Positions 18,051 through 27,243 are shown, counted from the stretch's first letter. The stretch is 61,537 nt of DNA from Solobacterium sp. (GCA_024680365.1 JAILCN010000028.1:1-61537); one strand, 5' to 3'. Numbers and translations: made by a program. The notes: a model not told the origin generated them from the letters alone.

Positions 18051-18848
18051 ATGGATATGAACAAATTCCGCCTTGACGGCAAAGTTGCTCTGATCACCGG
18101 AGCTGTATACGGCATTGGATTCGCAATTGCAGAAGCATATGCCGCAGCAGGCGCAAAGATCGCATTCAACTGCCTGAACGAAGAATCACTGCAGAAAGGT
18201 CTTGCAAATTACAAGGCTGCCGGTATTGACGCAAAAGGATATATCGCTGACTGCTGTGATGAAGCTCAGGTTGCTGAACTTGTCAGAAAGATCGAAGAAG
18301 ATCTCGGAACAATTGACATTCTTGTCAATAACGCGGGCATCATCAAACGTATTCCTATGACAGAGATGAGTGCTGCTGATTTCCGTCAGGTCGTTGATGT
18401 TGACCTGAATGCTCCGTTCATCTGTGCAAAGGCTGTGATTCCCGGCATGATCAGGAAGGGACACGGCAAGATCATCAACATCTGCTCGATGATGTCCGAA
18501 CTCGGCAGAGAAACAGTATCCGCATATGCAGCTGCCAAAGGCGGTCTGAAGATGCTGACAAAGAATATCTGCTCAGAATATGGTGCATACAATATTCAGT
18601 GCAACGGCATCGGTCCCGGATACATCGCTACACCGCAGACAGCTCCGTTAAGAGAAAGACAGCCTGACGGTTCCAGACATCCGTTTGACCAGTTTATTGT
18701 CGCAAAGACACCGGCAGAGCGCTGGGGAACTCCGGAAGATCTGCAGGGACCTGCAGTATTCCTGGCATCTGATGCGTCAGATTTCGTCAATGGACATATT
18801 CTGTATGTTGACGGCGGAATCCTTGCATACATCGGAAAACAGCCGTAA
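18051..18848 (+). CDS. kduD: 2-deoxy-D-gluconate/2-dehydro-3-deoxygluconate 5-dehydrogenase (KduD)
   Basis: This short-chain dehydrogenase reduces 2,5-diketo-3-deoxygluconate to 2-keto-3-deoxygluconate (KDG) with NAD(P)H. It has 265 residues, the Rossmann motif TGAVYGIG, the NNAG strand, the serine in NICSMMSELG and the YAAAKGG catalytic Tyr/Lys. The GPGYIATPQTAPLR segment is typical of KduD. TAGGAGG precedes the start, and a second ATG six bases later is also possible. It is paired with kduI and its stop overlaps the next start as TAATG. Confidence 0.95.
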   Translation: MDMNKFRLDGKVALITGAVYGIGFAIAEAYAAAGAKIAFNCLNEESLQKGLANYKAAGIDAKGYIADCCDEAQVAELVRKIEEDLGTIDILVNNAGIIKRIPMTEMSAADFRQVVDVDLNAPFICAKAVIPGMIRKGHGKIINICSMMSELGRETVSAYAAAKGGLKMLTKNICSEYGAYNIQCNGIGPGYIATPQTAPLRERQPDGSRHPFDQFIVAKTPAERWGTPEDLQGPAVFLASDASDFVNGHILYVDGGILAYIGKQP

Positions 18849-19627
18849 TGAAGCAGATCAGCTTTCAGGCACACGACGCGGAAGTCCGCTGTTATCTGCA
18901 GGAAGACTATGAGACATTAAAAGCGCACAGGATCCGTCCGGCACTCGTGCTGTGCGCGGGCGGTGCATACCGCTGGCGTTCTCCCCGTGAGAAGGATCCT
19001 GTCGCATTTGAATTCCTCTCGATGGGCTATCAGGTATTCATCCCTGAATATTCCTGCGGCGAGAAAGCCTCCGGCTACAGGCCGTTAAAAGAACTGGCGG
19101 AAACAGTCCGGATCATCCGTGCCCGTTCGGAAGAATGGCATGTTGATCCGACGAAGATCGCAGTCATGGGATTCTCCGCAGGAGGACATCTTGCGGCAAG
19201 TCTGGCAGCGCTGTGGAATGATCCGGACTTCGGATTTGACAGCAGCGTGCGTCCGGACGCAATGATCCTGTGCTATCCGGTCATCAGCACAAAAGAATAC
19301 TCCCACAGTGAATCAGTGAAATGGCTGACCGGAGGAAGCAGGGAACAGGCAGACAAACTGCATATTCCGGATCATGTGACTGCGGATTTCCCGCCGGCGT
19401 TCATCTGGCACGGCGGTGAAGATGAAAGCGTACTTCCGGAGAACAGCATGATGCTGGCAGCGGCGCTGCGCAGAAACGGCGTGCCGTTTGAATATCACTT
19501 ATTTGAAAAAGGCGTACATGGAATATCCACATGTACTCAGGAAGTCGAGACACCCGACGAATCATGCCGGCAGTGGATCGGTCTGTGCAAAATGTGGATC
19601 AACCGCAGATTTGAGTACGTGCCATGA
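18848..19627 (+). CDS. Alpha/beta-hydrolase esterase, probable sugar deacetylase
   Basis: This 259-residue serine hydrolase of the BD-FAE/acetyl-xylan-esterase-like group has the nucleophile elbow GFSAGGH, an oxyanion region (LCAGGAYRW), the acid in WHGGEDESV and the histidine in GVHGIS. It has no signal peptide. Its start shares a base with the kduD stop (TAATG), so translation is coupled. Pectin is often O-acetylated, so removal of acetyl groups from imported oligogalacturonides is the likely job. The specificity is inferred from the operon. An internal terminator follows the gene. Confidence 0.88.
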   Translation: MKQISFQAHDAEVRCYLQEDYETLKAHRIRPALVLCAGGAYRWRSPREKDPVAFEFLSMGYQVFIPEYSCGEKASGYRPLKELAETVRIIRARSEEWHVDPTKIAVMGFSAGGHLAASLAALWNDPDFGFDSSVRPDAMILCYPVISTKEYSHSESVKWLTGGSREQADKLHIPDHVTADFPPAFIWHGGEDESVLPENSMMLAAALRRNGVPFEYHLFEKGVHGISTCTQEVETPDESCRQWIGLCKMWINRRFEYVP

Positions 19628-19635
19628 GCATAACC

Positions 19636-19668
19636 GTGAAGGTACGTATGTATCTTCACTTTTTGTTT
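19636..19668 (+). terminator. Intrinsic terminator or attenuator inside the pectin operon
   Basis: GTGAAGGTAC (19636-19645) pairs with GTATCTTCAC (19650-19659) across a four-base loop, with one G-U pair, and TTTTTGTTT follows. It lies between the esterase and uxaB genes, 28 bases before the uxaB start. It could reduce read-through to the uronate-catabolic genes or be controlled by antitermination. Confidence 0.7.
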
Positions 19669-19695
19669 AATAATTGCGTAAGGAGAAAAAGGAAC

Positions 19696-21210
19696 ATGAA
19701 GAAGTTAAATTATGCTGTTCTGAAAGAATCCGGATATAACGGATATATTCTGGAACAGGCGCCTGAAAAGGTACTGCAGTTCGGAGAAGGCAACTTCCTC
19801 CGTGCATTCGCCGACTATTGGTTTGACGTATCCAATGAGAAAGCAGGCTGGAATGGAAAGTGCGTTCTTGTCACACCGATCAGCGGTGCGCTGCATGACA
19901 TCATCAACGATCAGGAAGGTCTTTACACACTCTATCTGCGCGGCCGTGAGAACGGTGAAAAGGTTGACCGCAAGCGTGTCATCTCCGTCGTTTCCCGCTG
20001 TCTGAATCCGTATGACAGTGAAGATTTTGACGCCATGCTGGAAGTTTCAAAGAGCCCGGATCTTGAATATGTCGTATCCAATACAACAGAAGCAGGCATC
20101 GTTTATGATCCCGCCTGCCAGCTGAACGACCGTCCGGCATCCTCCTTCCCCGGCAAACTGACACAGTGCCTGTATGCAAGATGGAAAGCCGGACAGAATG
20201 GTCTGGTCATTCTCTCCTGCGAGCTGATCGACAACAACGGCAAAGAACTGCTGAAGTGCGTCAACCAGTACATTGACCAGTGGGGACTGGAAGAAGGCTT
20301 CAGAAAGTATGTCAATGAAGACTGCACATTCTGTTCCACACTCGTAGACCGCATCGTTCCGGGACGCATCCGCGATCCGCAGGAAGTTGCCCGTCTGGAA
20401 GAAGAAAACGGCTACAGCGACGCGCTGATCGATGTCGGCGAAGTATTCGGCGTATGGAATATTGAAGGACCGGCATGGCTGGAAGAAAAGCTGCCGTTCA
20501 AAAAGGCAGGTCTCAACTGCCCGGTCGTACCGGATGTCACACCGTATAAGAAGCGCAAAGTCCGCATCCTCAACGGCGCCCACACCGGCTTCGTGCTCGG
20601 TGCATATCTTGCCGGCTTTGACATCGTCCGTGAGTGCATGGAAAACGAGACCGTTCTCGGCTTCATGAACAAGATGCTTTACGACGAAGTCATCCCGACT
20701 CTGCCGCTTGACAAGGACGACCTGTACGCATTCGCAGGCGCTGTCCAGGACCGCTTCAACAACCCGTTCGTCAACCACGAACTGATGAGCATTTCCCTCA
20801 ACTCCACATCGAAGTGGAAGGCAAGAGATCTGCCCAGCTTCCTGGAATATGTCGAGGAAAAGGGTGAACTGCCTGTCTGCCTGACGACCAGCTTCGCAGC
20901 TTACATGGCATTCTATTCCAATGACATTCAGGAACTGAATGAAAAAGGACTTGTCTGCAGAAGACCTGCGGGCAACACATATACGATCAATGATGACCGC
21001 TTCGTTCTGGAATTCTTCTATGATCACAGAAATGATGATGCGAAGACGCTGACACACGCGGTCATGACTGATGAGCGCATGTGGGGCATGGACCTGACAA
21101 CTGTTGCCGGCTTCGAAGAAGCTGCCGCAAAGGCTCTGGAAATGATCCGTACAGAAGGCGTTCTGAAAGCATACGCATGCGCGCTTGCGAAGGGAGAAGC
21201 AAATGCTTGA
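19696..21210 (+). CDS. uxaB: Tagaturonate reductase (altronate oxidoreductase, UxaB)
   Basis: UxaB reduces D-tagaturonate to D-altronate with NADH in galacturonate catabolism. It is a 504-residue member of the polyol/mannitol dehydrogenase family. The N-terminal nucleotide motif is FGEGNFLRAFADYW, and later segments SNTTEAGI, CELIDNNGKEL and VDRIVPG are characteristic. The mannitol-dehydrogenase catalytic lysine region appears as KKRKVRILNGAHT. ATG 19696 sits after AAGGAGAAAAAGGAAC; an earlier ATG at 19624 would run through the terminator hairpin. It overlaps uxaA by eight bases. Confidence 0.96.
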   Translation: MKKLNYAVLKESGYNGYILEQAPEKVLQFGEGNFLRAFADYWFDVSNEKAGWNGKCVLVTPISGALHDIINDQEGLYTLYLRGRENGEKVDRKRVISVVSRCLNPYDSEDFDAMLEVSKSPDLEYVVSNTTEAGIVYDPACQLNDRPASSFPGKLTQCLYARWKAGQNGLVILSCELIDNNGKELLKCVNQYIDQWGLEEGFRKYVNEDCTFCSTLVDRIVPGRIRDPQEVARLEEENGYSDALIDVGEVFGVWNIEGPAWLEEKLPFKKAGLNCPVVPDVTPYKKRKVRILNGAHTGFVLGAYLAGFDIVRECMENETVLGFMNKMLYDEVIPTLPLDKDDLYAFAGAVQDRFNNPFVNHELMSISLNSTSKWKARDLPSFLEYVEEKGELPVCLTTSFAAYMAFYSNDIQELNEKGLVCRRPAGNTYTINDDRFVLEFFYDHRNDDAKTLTHAVMTDERMWGMDLTTVAGFEEAAAKALEMIRTEGVLKAYACALAKGEANA

Positions 21211-22675
21211 TTTTATCCGGATCAACGAAACGGATAATGTAGCCGTTGCGCTGCATCCGATCCCGGCCGGAACGGTTTTCCTCGGCGTTGAGATCAAAGA
21301 AGACATCCCGCAGGGACACAAGGCGGCTCTGACTGATATTCCTGAAGGCAGCATGATCATGAAGTACGGACTTCCGATCGGCCATGCCACAAAGGATATC
21401 GCCAAAGGCACCTGGGTGCATACTCACAACATGGCTACGAATCTGTCCGGTGAAGTAGAATATAACTACTGCCCGTCAAACGTTCAGCTGAAGCCGCTGG
21501 AACCGCGCACGTTCCAGGGATTCCGCCGGGCTGACGGCAAAGCGGCGATCCGCAACGAGATCTGGATCATCCCGACAGTCGGCTGCGTCAACGACGTTGC
21601 CAAAGCGCTTGTCCGCGACAACCAGGATCTTGTGACCGGATCGATCGACGGCATCTATACATTTACTCATCCGTTCGGCTGCTCGCAGACCGGACATGAC
21701 CATGCGCAGACAAGAAAGCTTCTTGCGGCGCTGACAAGACATCCGAATGCAGGCGCTGTCCTGGTCCTGAGCCTTGGCTGCGAGAACCTGACGCATGAAC
21801 AGTTCCTGGCTGAACTGGGTGACTATGATCCCGAACGGGTCCAGTTCCTGACATGCCAACACGTCGAGGATGAACTCGAAGCAGGCAGAGAATGCCTCGA
21901 GAAATGCGCTGCTTTCGCGGCAAAATTCCAGAGAGAAGAAATTCCTGTCAGCGAGCTTGTCGTCGGCATGAAGTGCGGCGGCTCGGACGGACTGTCCGGC
22001 ATCACTGCCAATCCGACAGTCGGACGTTTCTCCGATATCCTGACATCCATGGGCGGCACGACAGTGCTGACGGAAGTACCGGAAATGTTCGGTGCGGAAA
22101 GCTTCCTGCTGAACCGCTGCGTCAATGACGCGGTATTCCAGAAGGCATCCGACATGCTCAACGGATTCAAGAACTATTTCATTTCCCATAATGAAGTTGT
22201 CTATGACAATCCTTCACCAGGCAACAAACAGGGCGGCATCACCACTCTGGAAGACAAGAGCTGCGGCTGTGTCCAGAAAGGCGGTACAGCACCGATCCGC
22301 GACGTCATCGGCTATGGCGACGCTGTGACAACAAAGGGACTGAACCTGCTGTACGGACCTGGCAACGATCTTGTTTCCGCGACAGCCCTGACAGCTGCCG
22401 GAGCTCATATGATCCTGTTTACGACCGGCCGCGGAACACCGTTCGGCGCACCGGCTCCGACGATGAAGATCGCGACAAATACACCGCTGGCAACAAAGAA
22501 ATCCAACTGGATCGACTTCAATGCCGGAGTTGTTGCGGACGGCGAAAAGACGCTCGATGAAGCGGCGGCAGACCTGCTTGACCAGGTGATCCGCGTCGCT
22601 TCCGGTGAAAAGACATGCACCGAGCGCAAAGGCTTCCGGGAGATCTCGATCTTCAAGGACGGCGTTGTACTGTAA
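21203..22675 (+). CDS. uxaA: Altronate dehydratase (UxaA)
   Basis: UxaA dehydrates D-altronate to 2-keto-3-deoxygluconate, normally with Fe2+ or Mn2+. The 490-residue protein has the usual SAF-like N-terminal domain (about 1-95, ending near ATNLSGEVEYN) and the long catalytic domain with QTGHDHAQTRKLL, KCGGSDGLSGITANP and SCGCVQKGGTAP. ATG 21203 follows AAGGGAG and overlaps the uxaB stop by eight bases; the ATG at 21185 lies deeper in uxaB and lacks a good site. The family and reaction are clear. Confidence 0.97.
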   Translation: MLDFIRINETDNVAVALHPIPAGTVFLGVEIKEDIPQGHKAALTDIPEGSMIMKYGLPIGHATKDIAKGTWVHTHNMATNLSGEVEYNYCPSNVQLKPLEPRTFQGFRRADGKAAIRNEIWIIPTVGCVNDVAKALVRDNQDLVTGSIDGIYTFTHPFGCSQTGHDHAQTRKLLAALTRHPNAGAVLVLSLGCENLTHEQFLAELGDYDPERVQFLTCQHVEDELEAGRECLEKCAAFAAKFQREEIPVSELVVGMKCGGSDGLSGITANPTVGRFSDILTSMGGTTVLTEVPEMFGAESFLLNRCVNDAVFQKASDMLNGFKNYFISHNEVVYDNPSPGNKQGGITTLEDKSCGCVQKGGTAPIRDVIGYGDAVTTKGLNLLYGPGNDLVSATALTAAGAHMILFTTGRGTPFGAPAPTMKIATNTPLATKKSNWIDFNAGVVADGEKTLDEAAADLLDQVIRVASGEKTCTERKGFREISIFKDGVVL

Positions 22676-22698
22676 GATTTCAGAAAGGAGAGTGCTGT

Positions 22699-23553
22699 AT
22701 GCAGCTGGGTATACGTCTTCATGATGTAAACGCGTCTCTTGACGCGGAACAGAAAACCATGGAAGCGCGGGCCGCAAAGGCAAAAGAAGAAGGGTTCACA
22801 TGTGTTCATCTGGCATTTTCCAAAGTGATGGCAGGCATCACATTTGATCACTGCGCGCTGACTGAGGGACTGGCACAATACACCAAACGGGTATTCGCGA
22901 AGAATGATCTGGATGTCGCTGTGCTGGGATGTTACCTCAACCTGGCGCATCCCGATCCGGACAAACTGAAGGAGATCCAGGCGAAGTACTACGGCAATAT
23001 CCGGGTGGCTTCTCTGCTTGGAGCTTCCGTTGTCGGTACGGAAACAGGCGCTCCGAACGCCCAGTATAAAATGGATGCCAATACGCATTCCAAAGAAGCT
23101 CTGGAAACATTCATCAAAGGACTTGCGCCGGTCGTGGAATGCGCTGAGAAATACGGCGTCAGCATGGCGATCGAACCGGTCTGGAAACATATCGTATACG
23201 ATGCCCGCAGAGCCAGAACAGTGCTGGATGCGATCGGCAGTCCGAATCTGAGGATCATCTTCGATCCGGTCAATCTGCTGTATCCGGGCAACATTGACGA
23301 ACGGGCAAAAGTCTTTGATGAGACGATGAACCTTCTCGGCGATGACATCGCAGTCGTACACCTGAAGGATTTCATTCCGGAAGGGGACGATCTGAAGAGC
23401 GTTGCGGCAGGACACGGTCTGATGGATTATACAGAGATCCTGCGGTTTATGAAGACCCGCAAGCCGTTCATCCAGGCAACACTGGAGAATACAAGCAATG
23501 AGAACGCGGTAAGCTCGCGTCTGATGCTTGAAGATATGTACAGACAATTGTAA
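22699..23553 (+). CDS. Sugar phosphate isomerase/epimerase-like TIM barrel
   Basis: This 284-residue protein belongs to the xylose-isomerase-like TIM-barrel superfamily. Likely metal ligands are in MAIEPVWKH (Glu), IIFDPVNLLYPGN (Asp), VVHLKDF (His) and ATLENTSNEN (Glu). ATG 22699 follows GAAAGGAG with a short spacer; longer upstream frames overlap uxaA. It sits between uxaA and the KDG kinases, so it should act on a uronate or keto-uronate in this pathway, for example interconverting side products. No known enzyme of the standard galacturonate pathway fits this fold at this position. Confidence 0.88.
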   Translation: MQLGIRLHDVNASLDAEQKTMEARAAKAKEEGFTCVHLAFSKVMAGITFDHCALTEGLAQYTKRVFAKNDLDVAVLGCYLNLAHPDPDKLKEIQAKYYGNIRVASLLGASVVGTETGAPNAQYKMDANTHSKEALETFIKGLAPVVECAEKYGVSMAIEPVWKHIVYDARRARTVLDAIGSPNLRIIFDPVNLLYPGNIDERAKVFDETMNLLGDDIAVVHLKDFIPEGDDLKSVAAGHGLMDYTEILRFMKTRKPFIQATLENTSNENAVSSRLMLEDMYRQL

Positions 23554-23604
23554 ACAAAGCTTTATCGATCAGCTGTATTGTTGACAGAATACGAGGATAA
23601 GAAC

Positions 23605-24630
23605 ATGAGAGTAATTACATTTGGAGAACTGATGGTCCGCCTGCAGCCGTTCAACTATGAACGCTTTGTACAGGCAAACACACTTGAATTTACATTCGGC
23701 GGCGGTGAAGCGAACGTTGCGGTCTCCCTCGCCAACTACGGCATGGACGCTGCGTTTGTGACAAAGCTTCCGGCTCACGCGATCGGTCAGGCAGCCGTCA
23801 ACAGCCTGCGCAGATACGGCGTTGATACGACAAAGATCGTCCGCGGCGGCGAACGCGTCGGTATTTACTACAATGAAAAGGGTGCTTCCCAGCGCGGCAG
23901 CGTATGCATTTACGACCGTGCCAACAGTGCGATCCAGCTTGCCCAGCCGGAAGACTTCAACTGGGATGAGATCTTCGTAGGCGCTGACTGGTTCCATTTC
24001 ACAGGCATCACGCCGGCGCTTGGCGAGAACGTTGTTGAGATCTGCCGTCAGGCATGCAAGGCAGCCAAGGCAAAGGGGATCAAGATCTCCTGCGACCTCA
24101 ACTACCGCGGCAAACTGTGGACACGCGAACAGGCAAGAGCAGCCATGACAGACCTCTGCCAGTATGTCGATGTCTGCATCTCCAATGAAGAAGACGCAAA
24201 AGACGTCTTCGGCATTGAAGCGGAAGCGACGAATATCTACGGCGGTCAGCTGAACCATGACGGCTACAAGTCCGTTGCAAAGCAGCTGGCAGACAAATTC
24301 AATTTCGAGAAAGTTGCGATCACGCTGAGAGAATCTCACAGCGCGTCTGACAACGGCTGGAGCGCGATGCTGTATGACGCTGCGTCCGATGAATACTGCT
24401 TCTCCAAGAAGTATGAACTGCGGATCATCGACCGTGTCGGCGGCGGCGACAGCTTCGGCGGCGGACTGATCTATGCGCTGCTCAGCGGCAAAACCACACA
24501 GGAAGCTGTTGAATTCGCAGTTGCGGCATCCGCTCTGAAACACACGATCGAAGGCGACTACAACATGATGACAGTCGCAGAAGTTGAAAAACTCGCCGGC
24601 GGCGACGGATCCGGACGCATTCAGCGCTGA
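23605..24630 (+). CDS. kdgK: 2-keto-3-deoxygluconate kinase, PfkB family (copy 1)
   Basis: This kinase phosphorylates KDG to KDPG. It has 341 residues. PfkB signatures are present: GGGEANVAVSLANYG near the N terminus and DRVGGGDSFGGGLIYAL, which contains the catalytic aspartate, near the C terminus. The N terminus RVITFGELMVRLQP is typical of KdgK. ATG 23605 follows AGGATAAG. It is directly followed by a second PfkB gene with the same signatures, so one of the two may have a different substrate. The product would go to a KDPG aldolase, which is not encoded in the window. Confidence 0.9.
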   Translation: MRVITFGELMVRLQPFNYERFVQANTLEFTFGGGEANVAVSLANYGMDAAFVTKLPAHAIGQAAVNSLRRYGVDTTKIVRGGERVGIYYNEKGASQRGSVCIYDRANSAIQLAQPEDFNWDEIFVGADWFHFTGITPALGENVVEICRQACKAAKAKGIKISCDLNYRGKLWTREQARAAMTDLCQYVDVCISNEEDAKDVFGIEAEATNIYGGQLNHDGYKSVAKQLADKFNFEKVAITLRESHSASDNGWSAMLYDAASDEYCFSKKYELRIIDRVGGGDSFGGGLIYALLSGKTTQEAVEFAVAASALKHTIEGDYNMMTVAEVEKLAGGDGSGRIQR

Positions 24631-24665
24631 GGACCCGGCTTATGACAGAACAGGAGAAAACCACT

Positions 24666-25751
24666 ATGATGCATCATAATCCTCTGCTGAATGAATACAC
24701 AGGAAAACGGTTTATTACCTTCGGTGAAGTAATGATGCGACTGACCCCGCCGAACTATGATAAGATTCGGGTAGCGACGAATTTTGAGATCAGCTACGGC
24801 GGCAGTGAAGCCAATATCGCGCTGGCCCTTGCCAACCTGAAAGTAGACAGCACATTCTTCAGTGTTGTTCCGGACAATTCACTCGGCAAGAGTGCGATCC
24901 GCATGCTGCGCAGCAACGACGTACACTGCACCCCGATCATTCTTTCCACGCCGCAGCAGACGCCGACCAACCGGATGGGCGTCTACTATCTGGAGACCGG
25001 CTACGGCATCCGTCCTTCCCGCGTTACCTATGACCGCAAGCACAGCGCGATCTCGGAATTTGATTTTTCCGGGATCAACGAGGAAGCTCTGCTGGAAGGC
25101 TATGACTGGCTGCATCTGTCCGGCATCACGCCGGCCCTGAGCCCGAGCTGCGCGGAATTCACGCTGCGTCTGATGAAGAAGGCAAAGGAAATGGGACTGA
25201 CCGTCAGCTTTGACGGAAACTTCCGTTCCCTGCTTTGGACATGGGAAGAGGCAAGAGACTACTGCACGCAGTGTCTGCCATATGTCGACGTGCTGTTCGG
25301 CATTGAACCGTACCATCTGTACAAAGATGACAGCGATCCTTCCAAAGGAGACTGGAAAGACGGCGTATCCATGCATCCGAGCTATGAGGAGCAGGATGAG
25401 ATCTTCCAGGTCTTTGTAAAGAAATATCCGAATATCAAATGCATTGCCCGCCATGTCCGCTATGCGCATTCAGGAAGTGAAAACAGCCTGATGGCTTACA
25501 TGTGGTATCAGGGACATACGTTTGAAAGCCGCAAGTTCACATTCAATATTCTTGACCGTGTCGGCGGCGGCGACGCCTTCGCGAGCGGTCTGATCTATGC
25601 CATGATGAACGACTACAAACCGATGGACATGGTGAACTTCGCGGTCGCTTCCAGTGTCATCAAGCACACCATTCACGGTGACGGAAATATCGTCGACGAT
25701 GTCGAAACGATCCGCAACCTGATGAATATGAATTATGATATCAAGAGATGA
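24666..25751 (+). CDS. 2-keto-3-deoxygluconate kinase-like, PfkB family (copy 2)
   Basis: This 361-residue paralogue of the preceding kinase has RFITFGEVMMRLTPPNYD at the N terminus, GGSEANIALALANL, and DRVGGGDAFASGLIYAM around the catalytic aspartate. An insertion of about 25 residues (IEPYHLYKDDSDPSKGDW and on) separates it from copy 1. CAGGAGA with an eight-base gap selects ATG 24666 over 24642. Either it is a second KDG kinase with other kinetics or it phosphorylates a related keto-acid such as 5-keto or 3-deoxy variants. The stop is followed by uxaC after 13 bases. Confidence 0.85.
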   Translation: MMHHNPLLNEYTGKRFITFGEVMMRLTPPNYDKIRVATNFEISYGGSEANIALALANLKVDSTFFSVVPDNSLGKSAIRMLRSNDVHCTPIILSTPQQTPTNRMGVYYLETGYGIRPSRVTYDRKHSAISEFDFSGINEEALLEGYDWLHLSGITPALSPSCAEFTLRLMKKAKEMGLTVSFDGNFRSLLWTWEEARDYCTQCLPYVDVLFGIEPYHLYKDDSDPSKGDWKDGVSMHPSYEEQDEIFQVFVKKYPNIKCIARHVRYAHSGSENSLMAYMWYQGHTFESRKFTFNILDRVGGGDAFASGLIYAMMNDYKPMDMVNFAVASSVIKHTIHGDGNIVDDVETIRNLMNMNYDIKR

Positions 25752-25764
25752 GAGGGCAAACAGT

Positions 25765-27198
25765 ATGAAACCATTTATGGACAAGAATTTCCTTCTGGAA
25801 ACAGAGACTGCACAGCATCTGTTCCACGACTACGCTGACAAAATGCCGCTGGTAGACTATCACTGCCACATTTCCCCGAAGGAGATCTATGAGAACCGCC
25901 GCTTCAGCAATCTTGCGGAAGTTTGGCTGGGCGGAAAGAATCCTGATGGAACCTATTTCGGCGACCACTACAAGTGGAGAGTCATGCGTTCCAACGGTGT
26001 TCCGGAAGACTACATCACCGGCGACAAGCCTGACTTCGAGCGTTTCATGAAATTCGCGGAAGCGCTGGAAATGGCGATCGGCAACCCGATGTATCACTGG
26101 TGCAACCTGGAACTGCACAAATACTTCGGCATCGAGGAACCGCTGACCGTTGACAATGCGAAAGAGATCTGGGACAAGTGCAACGACATGCTGCAGAACG
26201 ATCCGAAGATGACTGTCAGAGGTCTGGTCGAGCAGTCCAATGTTGCGTTTGTCGGTACGACAGACGATCCTGTCGATTCTCTGGAATGGCACAAGAAGAT
26301 CAAAGAAGACGATACGATCAAAGTCAAGGTATGTCCGTCCTTCCGTCCTGACAAAGCCATCAACATCAACAAGGAAGGCTTCTGCGATTACATCGCGCTG
26401 CTGGCGAAGAGCGTCGGAAAAGAAAAGCTGGAGACAGCCGACGAAGTGATCGCTGCTCTGCTGGAGCGTCTGGAATTCTTCGCTGAGATGGGCTGCCGGG
26501 CAAGTGACCACGGTCTGGACTATATCCCGTACCGCAAGGGCACACCGGAAGAAGTCAACGCTGTCTATGCAAAAGTCATGAACGGCGAAACGATCACAAC
26601 AGAAGAAGCTGAGATCTATCAGACAGCAGTTCTCGTTGCGCTGGGCAAGGCGTATCACCGCCTCAACATTGCGATGCAGCTGCACTTCTCCTGCCACAGA
26701 AATGCCAATGAGCGCATGTACAGAAGACTGGGACCGGATACAGGTTTCGATATGATCGCGCAGAACAGCTGCGGTCAGAGCATCGCTGACCTGCTCTCCG
26801 AACTGGATCAGAACGGCGAATGCCCGAAGACGATCCTCTATTCCCTGAACCCGGTCGACAATGAACTGCTCGGCACGATGCTTGGCTGCTTCCAGGGCGA
26901 TGAAGTCCCGGGCAAGATCCAGCTCGGTTCCGCATGGTGGTTCAACGACACGAAGAGCGGCATGGAAGATCAGATGCGCGCGCTTGCGAACCTCGGTCTT
27001 CTCGGCAACTTTGTCGGCATGCTGACAGACTCCCGCTCCTTCCTCTCTTATGCGCGTCATGACTACTTCCGCCGCATCATGTGCAACATGATCGGCAGCT
27101 GGGTGGAAAACGGTGAATACCCGAACTACGAAGCTTCTCTGAAGAAGATCGTAGAAGGCATCAGCTACAACAACGCTGCCCGTTATTTCCATCTCTGA
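25765..27198 (+). CDS. uxaC: Glucuronate/galacturonate isomerase (UxaC)
   Basis: UxaC turns D-galacturonate into D-tagaturonate, the first step of the isomerase pathway, and D-glucuronate into D-fructuronate. It has 477 residues, the family length. The amidohydrolase-type metal motif reads VDYHCHISPKEIYENR, and the C-terminal region LTDSRSFLSYARHDYFRRI is diagnostic. ATG 25765 follows AGAGGGC. It is the last gene of the rightward operon and ends 13 bases before a strong terminator. The first enzyme of the pathway is thus encoded last. Confidence 0.97.
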   Translation: MKPFMDKNFLLETETAQHLFHDYADKMPLVDYHCHISPKEIYENRRFSNLAEVWLGGKNPDGTYFGDHYKWRVMRSNGVPEDYITGDKPDFERFMKFAEALEMAIGNPMYHWCNLELHKYFGIEEPLTVDNAKEIWDKCNDMLQNDPKMTVRGLVEQSNVAFVGTTDDPVDSLEWHKKIKEDDTIKVKVCPSFRPDKAININKEGFCDYIALLAKSVGKEKLETADEVIAALLERLEFFAEMGCRASDHGLDYIPYRKGTPEEVNAVYAKVMNGETITTEEAEIYQTAVLVALGKAYHRLNIAMQLHFSCHRNANERMYRRLGPDTGFDMIAQNSCGQSIADLLSELDQNGECPKTILYSLNPVDNELLGTMLGCFQGDEVPGKIQLGSAWWFNDTKSGMEDQMRALANLGLLGNFVGMLTDSRSFLSYARHDYFRRIMCNMIGSWVENGEYPNYEASLKKIVEGISYNNAARYFHL

Positions 27199-27211
27199 TC
27201 TGTATTTACCT

Positions 27212-27243
27212 GACCGCTGGAAACAGCGGTCTTTTCTTTTTTC
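27212..27243 (+). terminator. Strong intrinsic terminator of the pectin operon
   Basis: GACCGCTG and CAGCGGTC form a perfect 8-bp stem with a GAAA tetraloop, followed at once by TTTTCTTTTTT. It lies just after uxaC and ends the 23-kb rightward unit. Confidence 0.92.
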
